In this document: positions 1 through 12,790 of the stretch, one piece after another
Numbering within the stretch: position 1 is the first letter of the stretch
Layout of the letters: every line of letters begins with the position of its first letter
DNA from: Branchiostoma floridae
Lineage: Eukaryota; Chordata; Leptocardii; Amphioxiformes; Branchiostomatidae
DNA: 64,000 nucleotides
Assembly: GCF_000003815.2 (NCBI RefSeq)
Contig: NC_049980.1
Span: 4,369,398 to 4,433,397 of the forward strand
Direction: 5' to 3'
Translations under genes and position numbers: made by a program
Notes under the pieces: generated by a model
Told to the model about the DNA's origin: nothing
The model's input: only the letters and a program-made list of their open reading frames with translations
The model's database searches: none

Positions 1-1140
1 GGAAAAAGAACAAAAATGTACATTATTGTATAATTATAGTAAACCATAGTATTTTACTCTTCTCTGCTGAAGTACAATACATCAATGTCCTACCATTATA
101 ATTGAATGTCTGTTATTTTGTTAGGCAGGGCATTTGTCAGGACGCAGATATCTTTTGCTTGGAAATAATAGAGCAAAGAGCATTTGAGGACAAGACTTCT
201 AGTCCAGGACAGAACATATAGAAAAAATTCTCACTTTGAACCCCAGAGGACCTTTAGAACCTTTAGAGTGTTTGAAAAGCATTAGTCAAGTCAACTCGTT
301 CAAAGCATTCACAATGAGACAGGAATATAATGTATTAACAATTATCATAAAATTATCATTAATATTACTTTACATCAAGTGCTTAGTTGGGATATTAAAG
401 ACCACAACATGTGGATGACTTTGAAATCTAGAAGACCACTTTCAGAATTTTAAGTAACCGACATTGAAATGTGGTTAGGAAACTTTTAAAGATATGGGCC
501 TCGAGCCTTTGTCACTTGTTTGATATGCAGTACTTCGTGGTCACAGTCATTGTTTGATTCAAGGGCTTATTTCCAATGTTCACTTTTAACTGTCACTTTG
601 AATTCAGGAAGTCATTTTCCAAATGTCACGGACACCACATGCCTCTTGTAATCCATGTCATTTGATAAAAATACCACTCTTCATACAAAGATACCTTGAA
701 AGTTTTATATATGTCTATTTTGCATAGTTTTTGAGATATTTCACGTTAAAAGTTTGATGTAGATTCCTGTAGTTAGTGTCTTTCTAGCCCTGAAGTGATA
801 ATACTAGTTTTCGCACGGTTCTGAAAGCCGCTTTTGTTTTTCCCCGCTTTGTTTCCCGGGTTTGACGATTGTCGGTGAAACATTTTTGTCCCGGAGCGAT
901 GATCTTTCCTTTCATCGTCGTTCTCACTTCTGCCCCCGACAACATGCATCATCTGCTCAAGTTGCCGCCGACGTGAAAAGAAATGAAGTTGTTGGTGCCA
1001 GAGGTTTTCAAAGAGCATTCTGCACACTGCTTTTAGAGACAAACATTCTGTCTGGGTCTAGCAGACTGCTACAAATGTACACAGGGCCCTTGGTCAGGCC
1101 ACGACAGTCTCATTTGTACGTTCTCGGATTCTAAATGGAG
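1..1140. other. No gene seen
   Basis: AT-rich sequence with only short chance reading frames. A somewhat more GC-rich patch at 780-1130 is open on both strands but shows no splice-site pairing or recognisable protein. No repeat unit was found. Confidence 0.5.
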
Positions 1141-1189
1141 TTATAGGGGGTAATCTCTATTTGGTTCACTCTTTGGGTGGGTGCTGGTA

Positions 1190-1640
1190 CAATATAATGT
1201 ACAAACCGTTTTGTTGCTGTTGGACTGGTCCAGGAAAGCCAGACCTGAAAAAAATCTGTGGACTGGATGTTGGTCTGAATCGAAAATGAACAGATTATGC
1301 GTTCCCATGTTTTTTTGCCTTACAGGTCTAAGAAAATTGTAACAGGAGCAAAGGAGAGGGGAGTTGATAGTTATTTTCACCAAGTTTCTACAGTCAAACT
1401 TGGTCTAAAACGGAGGTAGTCAGAGTTGTTTACATAGAGATAGGATTTTGCCAATTGACGTCGGCTACTCCACCAAACAGAATCCCTTGTAGTGAAATGG
1501 ACCATTGTTTTAGGTATCGCCCATTCACAAGTTTAGTATAAGGTCTAGGTTCAGGTCCGGACCTGTACCTGGACCGTACCTGAACCTGAATTTTGTGTAC
1601 CGGTACCCCTATAGTGCAGACCATTGCATGAGCCAGATTA
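1190..1640 (-). repeat. Interspersed repeat family A (GTACCGGTAC / GGTCCAGGTC), copy 1
   Basis: Shares, in order, a GGACTGGTCCAG-like block, an ACCTGAAAAAAAATC block, a CAAGTTTCTACAGT(C/T)AAACTTGG block and a terminal GGTTCAGGTCCGGACCTG / GGTACCGGTAC part with 51440-51900. The terminal part also matches the tandem units at 4199-4786. A non-autonomous transposon is likely; its class cannot be told. Confidence 0.75.
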
Positions 1641-2169
1641 AAGTTTTCCTCCTAAAAAGCCATGGTATCTGTGTGTACCTCAAGAGTCAAGTGTCAAACC
1701 TTTGCTTGCAAAAGAACTCACCACACTTACAAGAAAAGCAGTGACCTTGGCAAAAAAGTGCAGGCCTGAACCGAAGCCACATTGCACTACCACTAGCTAA
1801 TTGAAAAAGCTTCATACTTCTCCTCAATACTGAGGCTTTGCTTACTAGTAATACTACTTTGTCTTTGCCCAGTGCATCTTGTTTTCAAACTTAAGTAATT
1901 TCTCAGAAACTTTGTCTGTGACTGACATCCACTTGTGTGTTTTCTTCCCATAGTCTTGCCACTGGAATAATTTCTAAGAAACCTAGGCAGTGAAAGTGAC
2001 TCATGTTATTTCCCTCACATCTTTCCGCTGACTAACACTCCCTAGGGGACGGGAATATCACAGAAAGATTCCATCATCATTCCATCCTGGTGACTTATGG
2101 GTATCCAGGAAGGAAATGAGAACCACCGGAATGTTCATGACAAAATCGGGTTAGATTTTCCCCCAGTTT

Positions 2170-2262
2170 AACAGCTCTTCTAGCTGTGGTATTGCCTACA
2201 TATAGTATAGGGTGTTTGTCTCAAAGCCCAGAGGCCCTGGGTTTGAGTCCCTTGATATGCTT
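2170..2262 (+). repeat. Possible tRNA-like SINE head
   Basis: The stretch TTTGTCTCAAAGCCCAGAG followed by CTGGGTTTGAGTCCC resembles the pol III B box and the head of the SINE copies at 25325, 31745 and 48264. It does not fold as a complete tRNA and has no clear A box, so it is not called a tRNA gene. Confidence 0.4.
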
Positions 2263-2288
2263 TAATCTTTGTAGAAAAGTAGAATAAA

Positions 2289-2885
2289 AACAAGGAATTT
2301 TGAAACCAGGTTTTCTGCTAATCCCTGTTCGATTTTCTTGAGCAGCTTTTGCATCTTTCTCATCACATATTCTGGCTTAGAAATAGTTTGTTTTTTATCG
2401 TCAGACATTTTGGTAAGAATGGGCCAGAAGGAAAACATTGCAGGAATTTTGAATGCAAGTTTCATAGCTTTTCCCTGTTCTTAAAAAAGATTTTGCAGCT
2501 TATTCCAGGGCTTTGTTATCCGCCTTTCTTAAAGAAAGAACTTAGTGACTTATCTTTGTGGAAGAAGGGAATAACATTGCAGGAATTTTGAATGCAAGTT
2601 TCATAGCTTTTTCCTTGTTCTTAAACAGCTTTCCCAGGATTTCATTATCAGACTTTTCTTAAAGAAAGAGTCAGTGACTTATCTTCGTAAAGGAAGGAAA
2701 TAAAATTACAGGAATTTTGAAAGCAGGTTTCATAGCTTTTCCTTTCAAGGGCAGTCGCAAAAGACTTTTTGATACCGCTCAGACTTGAGGTAAATATTTC
2801 TATATAACGCATCATCTTATCTCTATACAGGAAAGGAATAAAAGCACAGGAATTCTGAGAACAGGTTTCATACATTTTTATGGTT
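2289..2885. repeat. Degenerate tandem repeat, ~140-base unit, about 4.5 copies
   Basis: CAGGAATTTTGAAxGCAxGTT, then TCATAGCTTTTCC, recur at 2291 (diverged), 2438, 2579, 2709 and 2849. Each unit ends in GGAAGGGAATAAxATTG. A further fragment occurs at 3273. The short open frames here are products of the repeat. Confidence 0.8.
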
Positions 2886-3111
2886 TCCTAGTAGTAGGGA
2901 AGAACGTATTGTATTTACTGGTGTGTTCTTTTTGTTCTTTTTTGTACTTCTTCTGTCAGTAGCCAATCAGAGGTAAGGTTAGATATTACTTGAGTGTCTT
3001 TGAGCATCAGTATTGTACCATTATGATAGTCACAGTTTTTAACACCCAAGCAGGATTGATAACTCAGATACTTGCTTTTCTGAGCTTGCACTGCATGGTT
3101 CACAGCCTTGA

Positions 3112-3174
3112 GGGTGCAAAGGGAATACAGATATACTTGTGATTCTCAGGTATATCAGTATTCCCCTTGCACCC
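3112..3174. repeat. 25-base inverted repeat, short loop (hairpin)
   Basis: Arms 3112-3136 and 3150-3174 are complementary over 25 bases with two mismatches, around a 13-base loop. A transcript from either strand would fold into a stem-loop of about 63 bases. It may be a small transposon remnant or a microRNA-like hairpin. Confidence 0.7.
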
Positions 3175-3785
3175 CCTTTCTCTGGCACAGACACAAAGGA
3201 TCTCCTAGGTAATCCTTTCCCAAGTAATGATGAGCCGTTTTTGGCTTCCTTGTGCAAAAAGAAGATAAAACCGCAGGAATTCTCAAAACAAAATCAAGTT
3301 TCCCAGTAAAGGTTTGCCCAATTGTTACGCAGCTAAAGCAGTATTCTCAGTGGATCTTATCAGGCTTAGTCACAGTCACAGAGGATCTTACTCTTCCTAA
3401 CCACAGTTCAGAAAGGCTCAAGAGGGCCAAAGAAATTACATTTTGTAGTTGACGTCCTCTGGAGAAACTAAATTGAGTACCAGGTCTGAGCCCGTTGGCA
3501 TTACTGCTTGCAAAAGACACTCACAAGTGGTCATCAATCTGTCGCCAACAGAGGCTGACAGTTGCCTGAAATATTTTGCAAAATTTAAAAAGAATCGCAA
3601 CCTGTAAAATGCTGTGAATGGGCACAAACTAAATAGGAGTGGCAATTTTGCCTGTTTAGTTTTAATTTTTCACCAACAGGCTTGGCCTGGTGAGATACCG
3701 TCTTACATGTAAGTCTGATCAAGAGTGTGAACAAGAAGATATGTAGTGTAAGTTGTGGTCTTTCGTCATAAAGATTTGCTTTATT

Positions 3786-3945
3786 CTGTGTGTGTGTGTG
3801 AGAGTGCGTGTTTGCGTGCACATGTCTGTATTGTGTTTGTGTCAGCACATCTGTGTGTTCCTGTCTTTCTTTCTCTCTGTACACGTATGTGTCTGTCTGT
3901 TTGTCTGTGTGCGTGTGACATACTGTGTATATGTTTTTGTTATAC
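3786..3945. repeat. GT-rich simple sequence
   Basis: GTGTGTG and GTCTGTCTGT runs, mixed. Open frames through it on both strands are low-complexity artefacts. Similar tracts occur at 16230-16330 and 17640-17760. Confidence 0.85.
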
Positions 3946-4198
3946 CTGATATACACAGAATGCAGTGTTGCCAACACCCAGTGCTACTATTTTCGTCTGT
4001 TGGACAAACAGCATGGTTAAGTTCAGAGGATGTCTGCCATCTCTGGTTGCCTTGTTTCTCCATTGTTTCATGATAGATATTGACCATGCTGGGTTGACAG
4101 TTCCCAGGCTGCCATCTCCCATTCTCCCCCATGATAAATCCCCACCATGTTGGCTACGTTCCCACTGTGGCTTATGAAACCCTCCCTGGCAATCCTCC

Positions 4199-4786
4199 AA
4201 CACTGACCTGTTCCTTGCATAACAGGACTGGACATGTTACTGTATCTGCGTTGCATAATCAGTACACAAAATTCAGGTCCAGGTCCAGTTCATGTCTAGA
4301 GGATCAGGACTGGTCCAGGTCTGGACCTGAACCTGGACCTGACTTGTGTCCTTGTAGCAGCCAACACTGACCTGTTCTCTGCATAACATAGTCTGGAGAT
4401 GTTACTGTATCTGTGTTGCATAACCAGTAGGGGTGGGTACCGGTATAGAAAATTCAGGTCCAGGTACGGTCCAAGTCCAGAGGATCAGGTCCAGGTCTGG
4501 ACCTGATTGTGAAAACTTGTGTCCTGGTAGCAGCCAACACTGACCTGTTCTCTGAATAACAGGGTCTGGAGATGTTACTGTATCTGCATTGCATAACCAC
4601 GTAGGAGTGGGTACCGGTACAGAGAATTCAGGTCCAGGTCCTGTTCAGGTCCAGTGGATCAGGTCCAGGTCTAGACCTGAACCTGGACCTGATTGTCTGT
4701 GAAAACTTGTGTCCTGGTAGCGGCCAACACTGACCTGTTCCCTAAATAACAGAGTCTGGAGATGTTATACTGTATCTGCGTTACCA
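4199..4786. repeat. Tandem repeat, 165-195-base units, about 3.5 copies (family A)
   Basis: Units begin AACACTGACCTGTTC at 4199, 4364, 4534 and 4727. Each carries GGAGATGTTACTGTATCTG, then a palindrome-rich AATTCAGGTCCAGGTCC ... GGTCCAGGTCTGGACCTG core. The core is shared with family A at 1190 and 51440. Confidence 0.85.
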
Positions 4787-4811
4787 AGGAGGTTATATAA
4801 CCTCCTTGGTA
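4782..4811. repeat. Perfect 30-base palindrome
   Basis: TACCAAGGAGGTTAT is followed directly by its exact reverse complement, with no spacer. It resembles the ACCTCC...GGAGGT ends of repeat family B (23034, 30038), as if two element ends were fused. Confidence 0.9.
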
Positions 4812-5204
4812 TTACATAGCCAGTCTTCCACTTTGAATGCAATGTGCAGCAGTTAAGTACAAGAGCATTTCAAAAACTGAATGACATAACTAGATATTAG
4901 ACAAAATTTTAGCAAAAATGCTGAATGTTGTCCCTGGGCTGAGCTTCTCGAACACAATATCAAACCATTAGACTTGCCCTGTAGTATTGTGTGTAGGTGA
5001 AAAAAATATCAGATTTAATTTTCTGACGGAAGAAGAAGAGGAAGAGTACACCAGCAAAAACTATATGTTTTGCCTATTAGGGAAAAAATATATATGAAAG
5101 TTATATGCCCTGGCTTGCACGTATAGTGTGGGGCATATGTCATAGTTGCGTTCTGCAGTAAAGCTCATAAAAATGATTTATGAGACAGAAAACCTTCTAT
5201 TGGA

Positions 5205-5340
5205 GTGAGTGAGTAAGTGAGTGAATGAGTGAGTGAGTGAGCGAGTGAGCGAGTGAAGGAGTGAAGGAGTGAGTGAGCAAGGGAGGGAGGGAGCAAATCA
5301 GAGTGAATGATAGAGTGAGTGAGAGTGAGAGTGAAATAGT
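5205..5340. repeat. GAGT/GTGA simple repeat, imperfect
   Basis: Interrupted GAGTGA units with GAAGGAGT and GGGAGGGA variants. The 82-residue minus-strand frame (Leu/Ser/His/Thr) is a shadow of it. Confidence 0.9.
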
Positions 5341-5789
5341 GTTTGAATATACTTAATATGTGTAAAAAAAGCTGAGTCATGGCATGAGTTAGGAAAACAA
5401 CAACAACAATCATTATGGCAAAAGAAACTTTGAAAAGATGTCAAGGCTTTGCCCACATATCGAAGAGCACAAGTCTACAGCATCGCTTACACTGTTACCT
5501 CTGTCCTACTTTAAGTCTCTGTCGTAAATACATTACACAACATTCACCACCCCTGGAACATGTCTTGTCATCGCGGAGGCAGTCTGGAGTTTTGCCACGT
5601 TTTTCCGTCATGTTTCTGGAATCTATGTGCGAACGTTGTTGACAGCAACTGTGCAAGAATCTAGAAAGATTGAGGATCGTACGCCAAACTGTCACGCCCG
5701 GTAAATAATTGGAGTGTTGAAGATACATTGCAGACTGGATTACAAAACCTGTAATAGTAACTCAGTGGAGGTCTGATCTGATCATCAAA

Positions 5790-6515
5790 ATCTCAGGAAC
5801 AAAAATTGATCTGATTGACATTTACATGTATATCAATACAGTCCAACCTGGTCCTTCTGTACCCTTTACATAATGACAGCCTAGCCATTGATATACAATG
5901 ATACCAGTCCTGTACTAGCTAGTGACCACGGCTCTACATAAGGACCTCCTAGCCTTTGATATACAATCATACACAATATGTACCTGTACAATTGACCATC
6001 TCTGCATAACTGCCATAAGGACCACCTGGCCATCAATAGACAGTAAAAAAACATACTAGTGACCATCTCTACATATGGACTACCTAACTATTGATACAGT
6101 CAAACCTGTACTAGTGACCACCTCTACATTACTACTAGTACTACCTGGCCATTGATATACAGTCAAACCTGTACTAGTGTCCACCTCTACATACATGTTT
6201 AAAGACCACCTGGCCATTGATATACATTTTTGTACAGCCAGAAGCCAAACCTGTACTAGTGACCATGCACCTCTGCATAAAGACCACCTGATCATTGATA
6301 TACATTTGTGTACTGTCAAACCTGAGTGACCACCTCTATATACATAATGGACCACCTGGTCATTGACAGAGAGTCAAGCATGTAGTGTATGACCAATTGG
6401 TCATTGATATACAGTCAAACATGTACGAGTAGCCATCTCTACACAAGAACCACCTGGCCATTGATATACACAGTTAAACCTGTTCTATAGTAACCACCTC
6501 TGCATAATAGACTTC
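5790..6515. repeat. Degenerate tandem repeat, ~75-90-base unit
   Basis: ACCACCTGGCCATTGATATA followed by CAGTCAAACCTGTACTAGTG and ACCACCTCTACATAA recurs about eight times with indels. No gene is seen in it. Confidence 0.8.
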
Positions 6516-6539
6516 GAGCCAATTTTATTTAGTGATCCC

Positions 6540-8200
6540 TTAATTGTAATTTTTCCCAATGATACAATCACCTGTCCACATAATCACCTGTCCACATTGG
6601 CCAGTCCCTTGCTTTGTCTATTTGGGCAGTTTTTACAGTACATTTTGTATTGGTAGAAGTCTTCTGTACCAGATGTTGCATGTAGATCATCACCCTCAAA
6701 CAGGGGCATCTCACTACTAACAGTTGATAACCTTGGACGACCTTCCCACATGGTTCCGTGACCTTCCCATAGAATCTGGGTCAATCCCCTGGGAGCCGGC
6801 TCTCCAATTAAGCCTCGTTAGGGCCCCTTTAACGGCTTCTCAGGCCATTAGGTGTCCGCTGGACCGTGGGTTCAGCCCTGAACTTGGTCTTGACCTGTAG
6901 TTAACCCTAATTTGGTGGTGAAAGATAGGGAGAAACAAAGCTGAATGCTGGAGCAGTGGGGTATGTTCAGTAAGGGTATAATCAGACGGATTACAATCTA
7001 GGGGCCGCTCTGTAATCAATATAATGCCCCAGATTACACAGAAATAATTCACTTGTACTGATAAAGGCATGTTTTCTGGTATCCATCCATAGTTTAAGCT
7101 GCGGTCCCGTATCAGAGAAATGTTTTCTAATTTTTCAAAGTGGTGGAGAGGGCAGCAGTTATTGGATAGGGCCAAGGAATTACTACATGTAGATTGGACT
7201 ATGTGTATTTGATATGGGAACTTGATAGGGCTATGGGAATGGTATTTGTAAAGGTACTGTGTAGGGCTATATATGGGTACTGGATAGAGCTTTCAGGTAT
7301 TGAAGAAGGTCAGGATTGGGCAGCATACTACAGTGAGGACTTAGAGTCTCATTCCTGTATTACTCCGAGTGTAGAGTCTAAAGGAATCCGGGCTAAAAAA
7401 TTATCTGGCCCGCAAAGCGTTGTTTTAGGTGGACCATAAATTCCCATTAATAAACCATAACTGATATGAAAAGGAATTTCGATGAAAGCTTGTGTATTAC
7501 TGGCATGATCATGCACGAAAGTTTCGTGACCCGATCGATCCTCGGACGTTTACGTTTATTTGTACTGAGTGCTCCGGTCAGGCTAGGGGTATTGAAAACG
7601 ACCTCTAGCGGATAGCGGCTAGGTGCATTTTGAAATGTGATAGAAATCGTTGCGTCGGCTAGATTTGGGTGAAAATTTTTTTATTGTCTAACAAACGTGT
7701 GTGCTTACAATAGAAAGCAAAACATCTCCAAATAGACTGCGTTTTAATTGGATTTGCGGACAAAGAAATTGTGTGTTAAAGCATGGAATTCAATGGGGCG
7801 ATCTAATTGTGTAATGAGACCTTAGAGATGAAGAAAAGGCTAGTTTAGGGCACGAATACATTCATTTTGCGTTTAAAAAAAATGTGATTTCATCTAGGCT
7901 AAGACAGAACGGACCATTGACAATTATTGATAACGCCTTAAGACATAACATAAGATTTACCATCATTTCAATAATAATGTTTTACATACTTTATAGATAT
8001 AACAAGTGTTATATGTTATAAGTGTTATAAAATGCTGAAAATGTTCAAGTGTTCTTTCATCAAGTCTTTCCTGTCCTTTTTGCCACCTGTCAAAAGCCTT
8101 TTCATAATTACTGGTAACGTTAATATCCCACAAGATCACTGGTAGTGCTTGAAAAAATCCCCAAAGCCTACCACATTTTACCCTCAAGTTCAAACGATTT
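6540..8200. other. No gene seen
   Basis: Short chance frames only. A segment at 7194-7439 is open for 81 codons but has no domain, splice support or partner. Confidence 0.5.
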
Positions 8201-8217
8201 TCTTACATGTGTAGTTA

Positions 8218-8281
8218 CGGTCAGACGTTTTGTCAGTGTCACTGTCGAAAAACAGTGGAGACCATCTGAAACGTCTGACCG
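8218..8281. repeat. Inverted repeat, 13-base perfect arms
   Basis: CGGTCAGACGTTT at 8218-8230 and its exact complement at 8269-8281 flank about 38 bases. Possibly a remnant of a small inverted-repeat transposon. Confidence 0.75.
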
Positions 8282-10030
8282 TTTCCAAAATCATATCCAG
8301 TTGCTTGAGTAACTGCTTTTTGGTAGATTTTCTTAGTTTTGTACCAACACTGCCGAAAAAGTTACAACAAGAGTCTAGAGTTATCGTGGTTAATAATAAT
8401 AGAAGTTTATTTGCAAGTTCGTGCCCTAGGGCGAATTGCAAGTACATGGTATAAACATAGTGACAATGGACAGTCATGAACAATACTCTGCTCTTACTAA
8501 TACTAGTGTTGGCTATTTCTGAACAGGGTTTGACTTCTTTTTTGGAAGCAGAGGGAGACGAAAAGCCCCACCTTTTCTACATTTGTGGGTTCTGCAATTT
8601 CAAGAGAAAAGTGGCTTAAGTTTCTATTCGTTTGTCAATGTCGGAAAGTTAGTAGAAAGTTAATGGAAAGCTTCTGTAGTCAAGTTGATATTCAGTAATC
8701 AACATCCCATAGGAATAGTGCTTGACAACATCCCAAAAGCTTGTTGGCTTTATCTTGAAGTTGAAACAGTTTCCGTATTTTTGTAACAAGTACCGGTAAT
8801 GGCCAAGATGCTTAACATGTTTCTCCTTTCCGGAAGCAATCCCAGCAATTATCTTGAAGCCACCTGCGAGTGGCGTAAGACTTAAGAATCGACTGACTTT
8901 AAGGGTTACTGTTACAACACAATGTTTCAATGTTACGTTTTTTGGGGAGAAAATTCTGTGTGCTTTCAAGACAATACATTATACTAATCTCATAATGTTT
9001 ATGTCCAATAATACAAATTGTGTAGAATTAAAGTGGCATTTTATGCCTTAGGCCATGTTGATTTGATTGTATGGATGACGTCTATGCGCATCAATTTTCT
9101 GCCCTTATAATTAAAAAAAAATATATATATTTTCAACCGTGTTATACAAATAACTCATACAAAAGTATCAGCAAAATGAGCAAATCTAATATGTGCTGTA
9201 GATTGAAAAAGAAGATATATTTGAAAACATAATTGTTATATACTAATGTCATAAAATGCCAACGTCAATTCAAAGATAGAAAGGACAGTGAGAACAAAAA
9301 TCTATTTTTCTCAATAAAGTTTTAAATCTCAAAGTTTCAAATGAAGAATCTATTGTTCAGCATTTCATACTTGGCCTAACAGTAAAACAGGCATTCCGGC
9401 CTTATGTGTAATGTAGAGATGTGGCTCCTGGACATTGTTACACATGTACAGGTGTTCTGTTAGATGCACCTGTTCAGCCTTGTAAAATACCTTGTCTGTT
9501 GTATTGTGTTGACTAGAGGGAGAGCTTGTCAGAACTTGATGTACACGATCACTCATGGCCTCCTTAATTAACTTCCCAACGGAAATGTACTTAACAGTGC
9601 AGGAGGAACATTTAGGTGTGCCCTCAAGTCAAAACATTTTCCTCATTCTCTGACAAATACAGGCAGTCCAAGAAACGCTCGTTCTTTTCCAAAACAAGTA
9701 CGCAATTGTCTTTATAACACCTGTTAAAGAAATCTCGTTAAGTATTGCTAATTAACATCCCCAAGGAAAGAGAATAACAGTAGCAGCATTCTATAGAAGC
9801 ATGTGGCCGGATGGAAGCGAAAGTTTTTAGACAATTTTGTAACAAATACATGTAATCGAAGAAAAATTCTGTCAACAAGCAAGAATTCTGTTCGGATTCC
9901 ACTATGCCAGCTGTCAATACACTCTGTTAGGCATTGCTATGTAAAGGCCCTCAGGAACATACATTACACAATCCTAGAAGCATTTCTTATGTATACATGA
10001 ATTTAGTATTGTACACAGTGTGCATTGAAA
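8282..10030. other. No gene seen
   Basis: AT-rich, with an AT run near 9108-9130. Frames of 60-106 codons show no recognisable protein and lie on both strands. Confidence 0.45.
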
Positions 10031-10049
10031 TTTGGAACTAGTGTTCTAG

Positions 10050-10200
10050 GCAGCCTGAAATTTTTTTCCGTCCCCTGGATTTTGAATGGCAATCCTATCA
10101 AAGGGGCGACGGTCCTTACGGGGTTTGGGGATACGCTTCCCTGGAAAATTTTGAAATCTCCACCCTCTGAAATGCTATTCCATGTATTTTTAGGGGCAAA
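10050..10200. repeat. Interspersed repeat fragment (CCCCCGGGAAAATTT-like family)
   Basis: TTTTTTTCCGTCCCCTGGAT, a GGGG...ACGCTTCCCTGGAAAATTTTGAAA block and ACCCTCTGAAATGC match a family seen again at 13320-13420 and, inverted, at 59140-59240. Confidence 0.6.
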
Positions 10201-10834
10201 TTTTGCTCGTAGACTCAGCTTGGTTCAATTGATATCTTTACATGCCGATTTTTGCCATTACTTTGGCACTGTTGTATTATTTTCACCGATTTTTTTATGA
10301 TTTAGATATTGCGGAATACATGAAAGTATGACTTACAAGACGAAGACCAAAAAATACCCAAAACGAAGAAAATTCATTCTTCATCTCTGAAATTCATTGA
10401 GTAATCTTTCGAACCCCCCAGTGCCACACCGGTGCCCAAAGTGCAGTGAGATACCACCTTAACTTCATCAGAGTGTTACTTGTTAGATTAAGAAGAGTCA
10501 GCAGTTGACATGAAGAGCGCCACAGGAAGAGATTCTAAAATTCCTTCTTTTATCAGTGAGATCTCCCTGTCAGGATCAGAGTCAGGGTAACAGATGTGTG
10601 AACAGGTTTGTCTGTCTGTGTGAAATTGTACATTAAAGTGGTGATTTTGTAGCTGATTGAAACATTGGCAGAAGTTCATGCAGGTAGATGCTTGTTGGGA
10701 TGATAAGAGAGGGGTAAGGGACATACATAGTACTTGACCTCTCCAAGTCAATTTTACAAAAAATTTAGTCAAAGTTTTAACGAGAAAGAGACACTGCTCT
10801 TTGTTTTGACACCCCTACATTGGTTCCAAAGCTA

Positions 10835-11135
10835 CTATGTTCCAACACCCCTATGTTCCAACACACCTGTGTCCTGACACTCCTATGTTCTAACACACCT
10901 GTGTCCTGACACTCCTATGTTCCAACACACCTGTGTCCTGATACTCCTATGTTCCAACACACCTGTGTCCTGATACTCCTATGTTCCAACACACCTGTGT
11001 CCTGACACTCCTATGTTCCAACACACCTGTGTCCTGATACTCCTATGTTCCAACACACCTGTGTCCTGATACTCCTATGTTCCAACACACTTGTGTCCTG
11101 ACACTCCTATGTTCCAACGCCCCTATGTTTTAACA
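10835..11135. repeat. Minisatellite, 32-base unit, about 9 copies
   Basis: CTATGTTCCAACACACCTGT then GTCCTGATACTC repeats nearly perfectly, with single-base variants (GACACTC/GATACTC). Degenerate flanking units extend it to 10800 and 11300. Confidence 0.92.
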
Positions 11136-11407
11136 CCCCTATGTTCCGACATCTTTAAGGCTATGTTCAGAAGCCCCAGGCCTCAATGTCTGATGCTCTG
11201 ACACTCCAGGACCTTCCCACACCCTTACATTTTGTATGTTCTGATGTGCCAATATCCCTGTGTTCCGACAACCCTATGTTTCGACAACCCATGTTCCTAC
11301 ACCCTAATATGGTTTAATGGTTCAGGGATGACAGAACATAGCGGTGTAACCATCTGAAAATTACTTTATGACTGGAATACCATGTGACGGTCTCGCTATA
11401 TCAACTG

Positions 11408-12182
11408 CAGGGCTCGAAATACACTTTTCAGTCAACTTGCACTGGTGTAAGTTGAGCAAAAACTTACTTGCACCAAAAGAAACTTACTTGCACAACCTAA
11501 AAGTTAGAGTGGACTGTTAATATTGTTAACCCTTTATCTCCTCTTCTGAAAGTTTGCAAATGTGCGTGAGTAAGTGGGGATGCAAGAAAACCACATGACT
11601 GTTTGGATATTTGTTTTTCTGTAGCGCATTTTAATTTTGGTTTTAAATTGTACAAACAGTTTCATAAAGAGGTGAATTTAGGCTTAATTCAAGACAATCA
11701 ATGTCTACAACTCAATAAGATCCATAGATTTCTTCAGGATGCTTTGAATGACGTCCATCATTATTCTTAACCGTTGCTAGAATTGAGTGGTAGAACAACT
11801 CAATACAAGTACATATAACAGGAAAAACCAGTTGAACATATCAAAGTCACTAACTTGTATGCAAATGTACTCATATGCAAATCAAGGTAAGACAGCACCA
11901 TAGGGATCAGCAGCATTGCAGAGAAGGAATTGTCTTAAATTTTGAATATTGTTTATCCGGATGTCTAACCTCCATCAAAAAATTTAGGCTTTTTCTCATT
12001 CAGGGTTATTTTCTATTACCTTTCAAGGACAGACAATATTCTTGGTGGGTGTAAGCTTTTTTACTGTCAGGTAATAGTGGAAAAAGGTAACTTGCACTGG
12101 TGCAAGTTTGGTCTAAACTAACTTGCACCACACCAATTTTACATGCACAAACTTGCATATGCATGTGGTATTTCGAGCCCTG
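11408..12182. mobile_element. Inverted-repeat transposon, CAGGGCTCGAAAT family, copy 1
   Basis: Starts CAGGGCTCGAAATACAC and ends with GTGGTATTTCGAGCCCTG. It is flanked by a 5-base target duplication AACTG (11403-11407 and 12183-12187). Near each end are TTGCACTGGTGCAAG-like blocks. No transposase frame, so non-autonomous. CAGGG ends with 5-base duplications recall hAT-type elements, but class is inferred. Confidence 0.88.
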
Positions 12183-12374
12183 AACTGAGTATTACAGAAA
12201 GACCCAGACGTTCTTCTGTTTGAAGGTGATCCTTGTTTACCACTAAATCTCCGGAGAAAGACTAAACAACCCAGCCAACCATGCAGGAAAGCACTGAACC
12301 GTGGGGAGGGGCTGATGGAGCTTACACTATAGATGTTCTAGGGTTTTCCCGGATGAGATAAACACACATCAATC

Positions 12375-12790
12375 AGAGGAACATGTACGTCACCGTGAGT
12401 CGAGTCGTCGAAGCTTCAAAAGGATAAGGCTGCAACAGTGGAGGGTAGTGTTACTGATTCGCTAGATACACAACACATCAGTGAGTCGGGATGGTTTGGG
12501 CAGATCTTTCCACTGTCATCATCATCTGTCATCCCTGGCGGGCGGAAAAATTGACGTACTAAGTTAGCCACTAACGTCTCTCCATAGCACTTGGTCTTTC
12601 ATAGCTGCTCCCTGGAGTACTTGGTGATCTTTCTGCTATAGGATGAGAGACATGTATGTCACCGTGATTCTAGTTGTTAAGGCTTCAAAAGGATATGACT
12701 GCAACAGTGGAGGGTAATGTTACAGATTCGCTAAATACACAACACATCAGAGAGTGCGATGGGGATGATTTGGGCCGATCTTTTAGAAGT
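12375..12790. repeat. Diverged duplication, ~135 bases, ~272 bases apart
   Basis: 12380-12510 and 12650-12785 share ACATGTA(C/T)GTCACCGTGA, GCTTCAAAAGGATA, CTGCAACAGTGGAGGGTA and ACACAACACATCAG in the same order and orientation. The 70-codon frame at 12674 lies within the second copy and is not convincing as a gene. Confidence 0.75.

Noticed and set aside
2190-2262. tRNA gene
   Set aside because: Only a B-box-like block; no cloverleaf or acceptor stem could be drawn, and it resembles the SINE heads.
10835-11135. CRISPR-like array
   Set aside because: Continuous 32-base tandem repeats without unique spacers in a eukaryotic genome; a minisatellite.
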